Source of the DNA: Bacteroidaceae bacterium
Lineage (GTDB): Bacteria > Bacteroidota > Bacteroidia > Bacteroidales > Bacteroidaceae
Direction: 5' to 3'
DNA length: 28,846 nt
Assembly (NCBI GenBank): GCA_016292545.1
Contig: JAEDIG010000014.1
Span: 1 to 28,846, forward strand
How positions within the stretch are numbered: position 1 is the first letter of the stretch; every line of letters begins with the position of its first letter. Below the pieces are notes generated by a model. It saw only the letters and a program-made list of their open reading frames with translations, did no database searches and was not told the DNA's origin. The position numbers and the translations under genes were made by a program. Below are positions 6,833-13,992 of the stretch, piece after piece.

Positions 6833-7531
6833 TTATTCCCTCATTTCCTGATAGGTGATTTCATAGAAGCAAGGATAGACATTGCTGGTGGCATCGGTCT
6901 GCCCCTGGGAATGGGGTACAATCAGCCTCACCTTGGCAATCCCCTCCTCCGCCGACACCTGGCGGCCCAGATTGATATAGCTCAACGGCACAATCCATCC
7001 ACTGGGCACACTGGTCTTGTTATATACCATATACATGGCGCCACCACCATTGATGGTTGTGTTGAAACTGGCGCTGATAGTGCCGCTATTGTTGGTCACG
7101 TCCATGACATCCGGATTGGTAGCCCAATAGGGTGTGCGGTTGGTTGTCTGCAGGCTGTCACCCAGAATGTTGTACTCGAAATAGCGGCTCACCACACGCT
7201 TGCTCTGTCCACTGCGAAGCGGCTCTCCCACACCCTTGCGCACAATCTGCATATAGACGCCCGAACCGCTGAACACCACATATTCGTTCCTTTCCAAATC
7301 AGTGATGCTGTCCATCAAGAATTCAGCTTCCGAGATGACATTTATCTTGCCCACATAGCAAAGAGAGTCGCCTTGCGTGTCGAGCAACATCACATCGCGC
7401 TTGATAAAAGCGTCTATTGCCTTGCGTTCCTTTTCCTTCTGCTCAGCATAGGTCTCATCATCGTTACACGAAACGAGGTACATTCCCGAAAGGCACAAAG
7501 CCATACACAGCCACAGGTATTTTCTTGTCAT
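6833..7531 (-). CDS. DUF4827 lipoprotein, FKBP-like
   Basis: A 232-residue lipoprotein. A hydrophobic N-terminus ends in the lipobox LVSC with Cys22. The residues right after it (NDDET) are acidic, resembling the lipoprotein export signal that sends Bacteroidetes lipoproteins to the cell surface. The family is, I believe, DUF4827, which is usually encoded near hemW, nrnA, comEC or rpe. The body follows FKBP peptidyl-prolyl isomerase strand order: GVYMQIVRKGVGEPLRSGQ with RYFEYNILGDSL, then SGWIVPLSYINLG, RLIVPHSQGQ and a final YEITYQE. An insertion of about 45 residues splits it. Several active-site aromatics do not line up, so isomerase activity is doubtful. Confidence 0.75.
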   Translation of the reverse strand: MTRKYLWLCMALCLSGMYLVSCNDDETYAEQKEKERKAIDAFIKRDVMLLDTQGDSLCYVGKINVISEAEFLMDSITDLERNEYVVFSGSGVYMQIVRKGVGEPLRSGQSKRVVSRYFEYNILGDSLQTTNRTPYWATNPDVMDVTNNSGTISASFNTTINGGGAMYMVYNKTSVPSGWIVPLSYINLGRQVSAEEGIAKVRLIVPHSQGQTDATSNVYPCFYEITYQEMRE

Positions 7532-7548
7532 AATTGTCTATTTTGGGG

Positions 7549-7556
7549 CAAAGGTA
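7549..7556 (-). promoter_or_regulatory. -7 box upstream of the DUF4827-hemW pair
   Basis: TACCTTTG (7556-7549 on the minus strand) lies 17 bp before the lipoprotein ATG and matches TAnnTTTG. No clear -33 TTTG is visible at the right distance, so confidence is moderate. Confidence 0.5.
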
Positions 7557-7657
7557 TGAATAAAAAGCGGATTGAGGCCCGTTTTGGTTGATTATTTTAG
7601 GCGTTTTATGAATTATTACTATTTGAGACACTCCTCACGCAATACTACTGATATTCC

Positions 7658-7724
7658 AAAGAAGATATACTTCATCCCCGAAAGGAGATATACTTCTCAG
7701 GCAAAGCAAGTATATCTTCTTCGG
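7658..7724. repeat. Three-armed repeat that can form alternative hairpins downstream of nrnA
   Basis: Arms A (7659-7673) and B (7681-7696) share the direct repeat AGATATACTTC with a 23-bp period, and arm C (7708-7724) is its inverse. A and C can form a perfect 14-bp stem. B and C can form a stem of about 17 bp with one bulge and one mismatch (7678-7695 with 7708-7724, loop 12 nt). These pairings exclude each other. No T run follows on either strand, so it is not a plain terminator. Confidence 0.7.
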
Positions 7725-7733
7725 AAAAGCCAG

Positions 7734-8768
7734 CTATTCCTTGAGCAGATGCAGATGGGCCTGGATGGCCTTTCGTGCCACCTGCACGGCCTCGTCCATG
7801 GTGCAATACAGCCTGCCTCCGCTGGCATTCTTGTGGCCGCCGCCATTGAAGAAGGCCGCCGACATCTCGTTACAGGGGAAGTCGTCCACACTCCTCAGGC
7901 TCACCTTCACAATGCCCGGCTGTTCGGTATCCTCGGCCAGAAACACACTCAGCTTGATGCCCTGTATCTGCAAAGGCAGGTTGACGAAGCCCTCCGTGTC
8001 GCCATTCTTCGTATTGAAGCGTCGCCGTTCGGAATTGGTGAGCGTCATGATGGCAGCATGGGAATGAGGCAGCACCTCAGTCTTCACATACAGCATGTAG
8101 CCCATCAATTTCATGCGACCCACCGTAGCCGTCCAGAACACATTGCGATAGATGCGGTCCTTGTCGATACCGTAACGGAGAAGCATGCCGATGCAGTCAT
8201 ACACCTCCGCCCGGTTGCTATTGTAGGTGAAGGCACCCGTGTCACACATCATCGAGGCATAAAGGCAGACAGCCTCATCCTGCTGCATGTCTGCCGTCCA
8301 CCCCATCTGGGCTGCCAGATGGCAGATAACCTCCCCGGTGGCACACATCTCCGGCCTGCTCACCGCCATATCCCACACTTGGGAGGGATTCAGATGATGG
8401 TCCACCATCACTTTCGGAGCCGAAGAAGCCATTACGGCCTCCTCCAGTTCCCTCATCCGGCCGGGCTCGTTCAGGTCGAGAATCAGAAAGAGCTGTGCCT
8501 GCCGGAGCAAGTCCTTCAGGGTCTCATCATTAGCCGAGTACACGCGTATATCCTCCGCTCCAGGCAGCCAAAGCAGGTTGTCGGGAAAACGGTTGGGCAC
8601 CACCACACTCACCTGCTTTCCCTTGCGACGGAGTATGCCCTGCATGGCCAATGCCGAACCTATGGCATCCCCATCGGGGCTAACGTGTACACACGCCACG
8701 ATCCGTTCAGCTGCATCAAGCAACTGATTCAGGCGAATTATATCTTCTTTTTTCAGGATTTCTATCAT
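7734..8768 (-). CDS. nrnA: DHH/DHHA1 phosphoesterase, NrnA-like
   Basis: A 344-residue protein of family length. The DHH domain shows the first metal motif HVSPDGDAIGS (28-38), then LILDLNEPGRM and the DHH triplet in VMVDHHLNPS. A later metal motif is MMCDTGAF. The C-terminal DHHA1 substrate-binding domain carries GGGHKNASGG. NrnA enzymes degrade short RNA oligonucleotides (nano-RNA) and may dephosphorylate pAp. Cyclic dinucleotide breakdown products are another possible substrate. I placed the start at ATG 8768 because the longer frame crosses two promoters and has no conserved residues. It is divergent from fmt. Confidence 0.88.
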   Translation of the reverse strand: MIEILKKEDIIRLNQLLDAAERIVACVHVSPDGDAIGSALAMQGILRRKGKQVSVVVPNRFPDNLLWLPGAEDIRVYSANDETLKDLLRQAQLFLILDLNEPGRMRELEEAVMASSAPKVMVDHHLNPSQVWDMAVSRPEMCATGEVICHLAAQMGWTADMQQDEAVCLYASMMCDTGAFTYNSNRAEVYDCIGMLLRYGIDKDRIYRNVFWTATVGRMKLMGYMLYVKTEVLPHSHAAIMTLTNSERRRFNTKNGDTEGFVNLPLQIQGIKLSVFLAEDTEQPGIVKVSLRSVDDFPCNEMSAAFFNGGGHKNASGGRLYCTMDEAVQVARKAIQAHLHLLKE

Positions 8769-8799
8769 ATTGTCAATGTCTATTTTTCTTTTGGAGGTG

Positions 8800-8831
8800 C
8801 AAAATAACGGCTTTTGAATGGTTTTTCCAAA
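8800..8831 (-). promoter_or_regulatory. Promoter for nrnA
   Basis: On the minus strand TTTG (8831-8828) and TTATTTTG (8807-8800) are 20 bp apart; one base differs from TAnnTTTG. The predicted leader is about 25-30 nt. Confidence 0.6.
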
Positions 8832-8840
8832 TATTCTACG

Positions 8841-8848
8841 TAATTTTG
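8841..8848 (+). promoter_or_regulatory. -7 box of fmt promoter
   Basis: TAATTTTG fits TAnnTTTG and lies 30 bp before the fmt start. The nearest TTTG (8813-8816) is 24 bp upstream, longer than ideal. It is arranged back to back with the nrnA promoter. Confidence 0.5.
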
Positions 8849-8878
8849 CACCATAATCAACACAATCATCCAGCAACA

Positions 8879-9850
8879 ATGAACAAAACATTAAGAATCG
8901 TATATATGGGCACGCCGGAATTTGCCGTTGAGACACTGCGCCGGCTTGTAGAGGAAGGCTACAATGTAGTAGGTGTGGTCACCATGCCCGACAAAGCCGT
9001 GGGCCGCCATCACGATGTGCTACAAAGCAGCCCCGTCAAGCAATATGCCGTGGCCCACGGCATACCCGTGCTTCAACCGGAAAAGCTGAAGGACGAACAG
9101 TTTCTTGAACAACTGCGTGCGCTAAGGGCCGACCTGCAAGTGGTGGTAGCATTCCGCATGCTGCCCGAAGTGGTGTGGGCCATGCCCCCCATGGGCACCT
9201 TCAACCTCCACGCCGCGCTCCTGCCCCAATACCGTGGTGCCGCCCCCATCAACTGGGCAGTCATCCATGGTGACAAGGAAACAGGCATCACCACCTTTTT
9301 TCTGGACCACGACATCGACACCGGCCGCATCATCCTGCAACAACGCATACCCATCCTGGATGCAGACAATGCAGGCGATGTCCACGACAAGTTAATGACC
9401 TGCGGAGCCTCCCTAGTGATGCAAACCATCGACCTCATTGCCGAAGGAAAGGCCAAAGCCATTCCGCAGGAGCAGTTCCTCACCAACGAGCCTCTGCGCC
9501 ATGCGCCCAAGATTTTCCGCGACACATGCCACCTGCAATGGAAAGAACTGACCACCCTGCAGGCCCACAACCTAGTGAGGGGCCTGAGCCCCTACCCTGC
9601 TGCATGGACCGACATCGTATACCCGGACGGGAAACGCAACACGCTGAAGATTTACCGCACCTCGCTCCCCCAGCAGACGGAGCCTCTGGCAGAAGCCGGC
9701 ACCATACAGACCGACGGGAAGACCTATCTGCAAGTGGCGCTCAGCGATGGCTGGCTGCAGCTGGAAGACCTGCAGATTGCCGGCAAGAAACGCATGGCCG
9801 TTGCCGATTTCCTGCGTGGATGCCGTCTTGACGGATGCCGTGCAGAATAG
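8879..9850 (+). CDS. fmt: Methionyl-tRNA formyltransferase
   Basis: A 323-residue protein that formylates the amino group of initiator Met-tRNA using 10-formyl-tetrahydrofolate. The N-terminal formyltransferase domain opens with RIVYMGTPEFAV. The catalytic trio is Asn109 and His111 in FNLHAALLPQYRGAAP, and Asp147 in DHDIDTG. The C-terminal tRNA-binding domain follows from about residue 210. Starting at ATG 8879 rather than the upstream in-frame ATG at 8846 gives the normal N-terminus and places the start after the promoter. In many Bacteroidales fmt is near rpe and comEC, as here, although here those genes face it from the other strand. Confidence 0.93.
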   Translation: MNKTLRIVYMGTPEFAVETLRRLVEEGYNVVGVVTMPDKAVGRHHDVLQSSPVKQYAVAHGIPVLQPEKLKDEQFLEQLRALRADLQVVVAFRMLPEVVWAMPPMGTFNLHAALLPQYRGAAPINWAVIHGDKETGITTFFLDHDIDTGRIILQQRIPILDADNAGDVHDKLMTCGASLVMQTIDLIAEGKAKAIPQEQFLTNEPLRHAPKIFRDTCHLQWKELTTLQAHNLVRGLSPYPAAWTDIVYPDGKRNTLKIYRTSLPQQTEPLAEAGTIQTDGKTYLQVALSDGWLQLEDLQIAGKKRMAVADFLRGCRLDGCRAE

Positions 9851-9869
9851 GCCGCACGACAAAAAAACA

Positions 9870-9902
9870 GGGGAAAAGCTTGCACGTGTCGGGCTTTTTC
9901 CC
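9870..9902 (+). terminator. Hairpin after fmt, overlapping the next promoter
   Basis: GGGGAAAAGC (9870-9879) can pair with GCTTTTTCCC (9893-9902) in a 10-bp stem with one G-U pair and a 13-nt loop. It begins 20 bp past the fmt stop codon. The T run is inside the stem arm, so termination efficiency is uncertain. Confidence 0.5.
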
Positions 9903-9910
9903 TAACTTTG
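9880..9910 (+). promoter_or_regulatory. Promoter for the ECF sigma gene
   Basis: CTTG (9879-9882) and TAACTTTG (9903-9910) are separated by 20 bp. The -33 element sits in the loop of the preceding hairpin and the -7 box begins at its last base. The leader would be about 85 nt. Confidence 0.6.
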
Positions 9911-10002
9911 GATCAATATTAAACATCAAACATCGTATCAACCCATTCTAAAAAGACTGCCTATCGTACAACATTACTCTAAACTACAAACATTTAAGCG
10001 TA

Positions 10003-10593
10003 ATGAACAAACTCTGCACAATGACCGACTACACGTTGGCCCAATTGTACGAAAACGGCACCGATGAGGCATTCGATGTTCTCCTGAGCCGATATAGTGA
10101 TATGGTATATGCCTATATACTCTTCTTGGTGAAGCAGACCGATGATGCCGATGACATCTTTCAGGAAACATTCACCAGGGCCATCACTGCCATTCGCAAC
10201 CACCGCTACCAGCACACAGGCGATTTCGGAGCATGGCTCATCCGCATCTCCCATAATCTCACCATTGACTACGTGCGGAAATCCTCCTCCACCGTCCTCA
10301 CTTCGCAGGAAAGTTTCAAAAAGGAGCTCCTGAACGACCCGGCATATATCGACGAAGGCCATGAAAAGAACATCATTGAGCAGCAAGACCGGAAATTACT
10401 CAAAAAAATGCTTTCCTACCTGCCCAAGCCCCAGCAGGAAATCATATACCTGCGCTACTACAAGGAATTGTCCTTCCGCGAAATAGCCGACATGAAGGGC
10501 ATCAGCATCAACACGGCCCTGGGCCGCATGCGCTATGCCATCATCAACCTTCGCAAGATGATGAAGCAACATGAGCTTGACCTGGTTTGCTAA
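10003..10593 (+). CDS. ECF (group 4) RNA polymerase sigma factor
   Basis: A 196-residue sigma factor with only regions 2 and 4. Region 2 includes FDVLLSRYSDMVYAYILFLV, the DDIFQETF segment and the DNA-melting stretch FGAWLIRISHNLTIDYVRK. Region 4 runs LPKPQQEIIYLRYYKELSFREIADMKGIS with a helix-turn-helix. These are the domains of ECF sigma factors, which direct polymerase to a small regulon. ATG 10021 is an alternative start, which would remove six residues. No anti-sigma gene is adjacent: the next gene is convergent comEC, and the two stop codons overlap by 3 bp. The regulon is unknown. Confidence 0.88.
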   Translation: MNKLCTMTDYTLAQLYENGTDEAFDVLLSRYSDMVYAYILFLVKQTDDADDIFQETFTRAITAIRNHRYQHTGDFGAWLIRISHNLTIDYVRKSSSTVLTSQESFKKELLNDPAYIDEGHEKNIIEQQDRKLLKKMLSYLPKPQQEIIYLRYYKELSFREIADMKGISINTALGRMRYAIINLRKMMKQHELDLVC

Positions 10594-11765
10594 AGGGAGG
10601 GATACATCTGGCCGACTGGGATGGCCGACAACTGCCGTCTTAGCCTAAAGGTAAATAACAACAGCCCCAAATACATGAGCAGCACAGAGAAGAGAGAAGG
10701 ATAAAGGCTGCGGATGGTAAAAGCCGTGAGCACCTGCATGCAATCGCTGCACCACAGGATGATTTGTGCAAACCGGCTGACCATCCACCCCGTGAGCACA
10801 CACGGGAAGAGAAGAGCTGCGACTCCCACATACAGCAACACACTGACCACAGGCACCATCACCACACTTGCAAGAAAACCGGCAGCCGGAAAAGCATGGA
10901 ACCAATAGATGCTCAATGGCGCCGTTGCCATCTGGGCGACTACAGACAGCAACAACAGCTGCACACTCCATCGCACCACGTTGTTCCTGATGACAATAAC
11001 ATTGGAAAGGGGCACATACAATATGGCAATAAAGAACACGGCCACAAAAGAAAGCTGAAAACCAATGTCCCAAAGGTTGGAGGGATCATAAAGCAACATC
11101 AGCATGGCAGAGAGGCTCAGCAGATGAAGCAGCTCCACACTGCGCGAAGCAAACGTAGACACACACAACACAGAGACCATGATGGCCGCCCTCACAAGCG
11201 ACTGAGGAGCACCTGCAATGAAAACATACCCCCACACGAGCGACAACACGACAGGCAAACAGAGCCATCGCAGTCTGCTGAAACGCACCCATCTCACAAC
11301 CAAAAGATTGACCAAGGCATACAGCACGCCCAGATGCATACCACTCAAGGCCAGCAGGTGGGCTGTTCCCGTTTGGCGGAAGGCGTCACGTTCATGGCGC
11401 AAGAGCATATCCTTGCGTCCTATCAGCAAAGAGGACGTAAGCCTCAAAGGCGCATCGGCCACCCCCGCAGCCTGCAACCGGCGGGTCAATGCCTGTGAGC
11501 ACCGCATTGCCACTGGGCGTACGCCATCCAACAGGCGAGGGGCATAAGATGTGGAAATGCCCACACGCAACAACCCAGCCATAACCCACAGCAACATCAC
11601 CACCCATTCGCGCAGGAAACGCCAGCGGAGCGTGCAGGGCACACACACCACCAACAGGCCACATACACACAAGAGAGATGGCAGAACAGGCAGCAAACGC
11701 CCCAAGGCAATGCCAAAGACCAAAGCCAAGGAAGCTCCTAGCAAGGGCAAGCGAATGGTGGTCAC
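10590..11765 (-). CDS. comEC: Reduced ComEC/Rec2-family membrane protein
   Basis: A 391-residue polytopic membrane protein with the competence domain of ComEC, the channel that passes single-stranded DNA inward during transformation. Family hallmarks are LLALSGMHLG (137-146), FIAGAPQSLVRAAIM and DIGFQLSFVAV. Two or three N-terminal helices come first, but the OB-fold DUF4131 region expected between them and the competence domain is essentially absent. There is also no C-terminal metallo-beta-lactamase domain. Bacteroidetes homologues are usually nearer 650-750 residues. The start is GTG 11765, inside GTGA shared with the rpe stop, which implies translational coupling. Extension further upstream only reads through rpe in another frame. 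No sign of a frameshift: there is no space for lost sequence. Confidence 0.82.
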   Translation of the reverse strand: MTTIRLPLLGASLALVFGIALGRLLPVLPSLLCVCGLLVVCVPCTLRWRFLREWVVMLLWVMAGLLRVGISTSYAPRLLDGVRPVAMRCSQALTRRLQAAGVADAPLRLTSSLLIGRKDMLLRHERDAFRQTGTAHLLALSGMHLGVLYALVNLLVVRWVRFSRLRWLCLPVVLSLVWGYVFIAGAPQSLVRAAIMVSVLCVSTFASRSVELLHLLSLSAMLMLLYDPSNLWDIGFQLSFVAVFFIAILYVPLSNVIVIRNNVVRWSVQLLLLSVVAQMATAPLSIYWFHAFPAAGFLASVVMVPVVSVLLYVGVAALLFPCVLTGWMVSRFAQIILWCSDCMQVLTAFTIRSLYPSLFSVLLMYLGLLLFTFRLRRQLSAIPVGQMYPSL

Positions 11766-12403
11766 AGAGCAGCCAGCTGATTGCAAGCCTCGGCCGGATG
11801 GGGCGCACTGAACACGCAACTGCCTGCTACCAGCATGTCTACCCCTGCACTGCGCAACATGGCTGCGTTGTCGAGCGTGACACCGCCGTCCACCTCCACC
11901 AGGGCATGGCTGCCGGTAGCGGCTATCAACTGGCGCAAGCGTGCAATCTTGGGCATAGTAGCCGGAATGAAACGCTGACCGCCAAAACCTGGGTTTACCG
12001 ACATCAGCATCACCACATCCACATCGCACACCACATCTTCAAGCATACACACCGGTGTGGAAGGATTGAGCACCACACCTGCCTTCATTCCCGCCTCATG
12101 AATCTGCGCAATCACACGGTTCAGATGCGGACAGGCTTCATAATGCACGCTCATCAGGAAGGCGCCCAAATCGGCCACCTGCTGTATGAACTTTTCGGGC
12201 TGGACCACCATCAGATGTACATCAAGCGGTTTGGTGCACAACCTGGCCACATGCTTGAGCACAGGAAAGCCAAAGGAAATGTTAGGTACAAACACGCCGT
12301 CCATCACATCAAGGTGCAACCATTCGGCATGACTGCTGTTGATCCATTGCATCTCAGACTCCAGATGGCCGAAATTGGCCGACAGCAAAGAAGGTGCAAC
12401 CAT
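11762..12403 (-). CDS. rpe: Ribulose-phosphate 3-epimerase
   Basis: A 213-residue TIM barrel that interconverts ribulose 5-phosphate and xylulose 5-phosphate in the pentose phosphate pathway. Signatures are VAPSLLSANF at the start, WLHLDVMDGVFVPN with metal ligands His30 and Asp32, DVHLMV with His63, the phosphate-binding MSVNPGFGGQRF, and EVDGGV with the second catalytic Asp. The length is normal to slightly short. ATG 12403 follows the TGA of a 39-codon small ORF by 2 bp, and the rpe stop overlaps the comEC start, so the three reading frames form one tight unit. Confidence 0.93.
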   Translation of the reverse strand: MVAPSLLSANFGHLESEMQWINSSHAEWLHLDVMDGVFVPNISFGFPVLKHVARLCTKPLDVHLMVVQPEKFIQQVADLGAFLMSVHYEACPHLNRVIAQIHEAGMKAGVVLNPSTPVCMLEDVVCDVDVVMLMSVNPGFGGQRFIPATMPKIARLRQLIAATGSHALVEVDGGVTLDNAAMLRSAGVDMLVAGSCVFSAPHPAEACNQLAAL

Positions 12404-12405
12404 AA

Positions 12406-12525
12406 TCAGTTAAGCAGGGATTCGGGTGTAGGACGATAGGCACGTGCAAACGCGCGGAGTTTGGCCAAAAGAGCCTGACTGGGATGGAAACCAACAAAGG
12501 GGTAAAGAGGTAAAGTCTGATTCAT
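12406..12525 (-). CDS. Candidate 39-aa small ORF coupled to rpe
   Basis: ATG 12525 to TGA 12408-12406 encodes 39 residues beginning MNQTLPLYPFVGFHPSQAL and ending with a basic-aromatic stretch (AKLRAFARAYRPTPESLLN). It ends 2 bp before the rpe ATG, a spacing typical of coupled genes. There is no signal peptide or membrane helix. I do not recognise it. It could be a real small protein, a leader peptide setting rpe translation, or a chance frame. No good promoter is visible just upstream. Confidence 0.38.
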   Translation of the reverse strand: MNQTLPLYPFVGFHPSQALLAKLRAFARAYRPTPESLLN

Positions 12526-12745
12526 AGGCATATATTTTTTTGTTCTCTATCATCTAATGAACGTGCAAGAGTGCTCTTTTATTGTGCTACCCAATACATT
12601 TTTTTAACACATCCGCAAAAAGACGCAACCACCCGGACAAAGAAGGTTCCTTTTTTTTTACGCCCTGAAAGGCAACCAATGCCCACTGGCCGAAGCGAAG
12701 AGCCCAGCAAATTGGAGCGCACGAAAAAACGGATGTCGCCTACAA

Positions 12746-12787
12746 CTCTACACTCTACATTAAACAGCTGCAATGTAGAGTGAAGAG
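12746..12787 (-). terminator. Long hairpin in the region downstream of the ROK gene
   Basis: ACTCTACATT (12752-12761) and AATGTAGAGT (12772-12781) pair perfectly around a 10-nt loop. The stem extends to 16 bp with one mismatch (12746-12751 with 12782-12787). No T run follows on either strand, so terminator function is a guess; it could equally be a stable 3' end or part of a small RNA. Confidence 0.45.
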
Positions 12788-12819
12788 TTTGCGGCAAAAT
12801 TCTTCGCTATCCATAATTT

Positions 12820-12847
12820 GAGGGTGTGCCCATCCCGACACACCCTC
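12820..12847 (-). terminator. GC-rich hairpin just past the ROK stop codon
   Basis: GAGGGTGTG (12820-12828) and CACACCCTC (12839-12847) form a perfect 9-bp stem with a 10-nt loop, 38 bp beyond the ROK stop codon. On the minus strand the T run (12860-12851) lies before, not after, the stem, so it is not a textbook intrinsic terminator, though the position fits a transcript end. Confidence 0.5.
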
Positions 12848-12884
12848 CTCAAAAAAAAAATCGCTAAAAACTGCGGGATTTCTA

Positions 12885-13847
12885 TTACAATTCCCAGCCC
12901 AATGCACTGGCACCCAGAACAGCGGCACTGGCACCATCGAGACCGGAAATGATGAGTTTGGCCTTTCCCTTATAATTGAAGAGCACATTCTCATCATAAG
13001 CCTTGCGAACAGGGTTCATCAGCAGGTCACCGGCCTTGGTGGGGCCACCAAAGAACACAAAAGCCTCGGGGCTGCAGAAGTTGGCGAAGTCGGCACATGC
13101 CTTGCCCAGCAGTTCACCGGTATAGTCCATAATCTCCTTGGCCAGCTTGTCGCCCTGGCTGGCAGCAATGCTGATGTCCTTGGCCTCCAGCTCACCCGTG
13201 GGAATACTGCGCAGCGTTGAAGGCGTGTTGCGGATGGCCATCCATTCCAATGCCGTCCTCACCATACCCGTGGCACTGCAATAAGCCTCAATGCAGCCCT
13301 TGCGTCCGCAGCCGCACTCGCGGGCACGCTCGCTACGGTCGATAACCACATGGCCCAACTCACCGGCAAAACCGTCGCAACCGTATACCAGCTGTCCATT
13401 GACTACAATGCCGCTGCCCAGGCCTGTACCCAGGGTAATCATGATAAAATTCTTCATGCCCTTGGCCACACCATAGGTCATTTCGCCGATAGCAGCAGCA
13501 TTGGCGTCGTTTGTGAGGGCTACAGGGAATCCCAGACGCTCCTCGAACATCTTTGCCAGAGGCACGATGCCAGGCCATTCCAGGTTGGGGGCGTTCTCCA
13601 CACTTCCGCTATAATAGTTACCGTTGGGGGCACCAATACCCATGGCCTGAATCTTTTCGAAACCGCCCACCTGCTCTATGACAGGCTTCAGGGCCTCGCA
13701 GCAATCCGTTACATACTGTTCAGCTGTGCCATGTCCTTTGGTCTTCACAGTCACACCGGCAATCACATTGGCCTTTCCGTCCACGATTCCGAACACTGAG
13801 TTTGTACCTCCAAGGTCCAAACCAATCACATAAGGTTTTCTTTCCAT
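12885..13847 (-). CDS. ROK-family glucokinase
   Basis: A 320-residue sugar kinase. The phosphate-1 loop is DLGGTN (11-16), the catalytic Asp114 lies in NDANAAAIGE, and the adenosine/phosphate loop is LGTGLGSG (139-146). The ROK zinc site is His166 in GELGHVVI with CGCGRKGC (Cys178, Cys180, Cys185). The protein has no N-terminal DNA-binding domain, so it is an enzyme and not a ROK repressor. Glucose is the likely substrate because the EAPNLEWPG-type loop is present (ENAPNLEWPG, 84-93), but N-acetylated hexosamines or mannose are possible. It is a single gene with its own promoter, divergent from lysE. Confidence 0.88.
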   Translation of the reverse strand: MERKPYVIGLDLGGTNSVFGIVDGKANVIAGVTVKTKGHGTAEQYVTDCCEALKPVIEQVGGFEKIQAMGIGAPNGNYYSGSVENAPNLEWPGIVPLAKMFEERLGFPVALTNDANAAAIGEMTYGVAKGMKNFIMITLGTGLGSGIVVNGQLVYGCDGFAGELGHVVIDRSERARECGCGRKGCIEAYCSATGMVRTALEWMAIRNTPSTLRSIPTGELEAKDISIAASQGDKLAKEIMDYTGELLGKACADFANFCSPEAFVFFGGPTKAGDLLMNPVRKAYDENVLFNYKGKAKLIISGLDGASAAVLGASALGWEL

Positions 13848-13944
13848 GATATAATGAAATTGTTATTTTGATAATAAGTACTGTTCGCTCGTTTTTTCAT
13901 CACTTCAATCGCATTTTGGAGCAGTTTCCATGCGTTGACAAGCA

Positions 13945-13977
13945 CAAAGGTAAACAAATCATTTCAGAAAACACAAA
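13945..13977 (-). promoter_or_regulatory. Consensus promoter for the ROK glucokinase
   Basis: On the minus strand TTTG (13977-13974), a 21-bp spacer and TACCTTTG (13952-13945) match the consensus fully. The start of transcription would be near 13938, leaving a leader of about 90 nt, long for this window, that holds two short upstream ORFs. Confidence 0.78.
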
Positions 13978-13992
13978 TTTTCGTCAAAAAAA

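Larger units (their letters stand above)
12526..12884. other. Gene-free stretch between the ROK glucokinase and rpe cluster
   Basis: About 360 bp with no convincing coding frame on either strand; the possible ORFs are short, compositionally odd and cross-cut by hairpins. It has runs of A and T (12650-12659, 12851-12860) and two strong inverted repeats, listed separately. It holds the 3' end of the ROK transcript and whatever promoter drives rpe; I could not identify that promoter. Confidence 0.6.

Noticed and set aside
7572..8807. 411-codon frame antisense to nrnA
   Set aside because: NrnA motifs are clear on the other strand, and this frame runs through the repeat and the nrnA promoter region.
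11766..12029. N-terminal extension of comEC into rpe
   Set aside because: The translated extension is Cys/Arg/Gly-rich and lacks hydrophobic helices; rpe is intact in its own frame, and GTG 11765 begins the first membrane segment.
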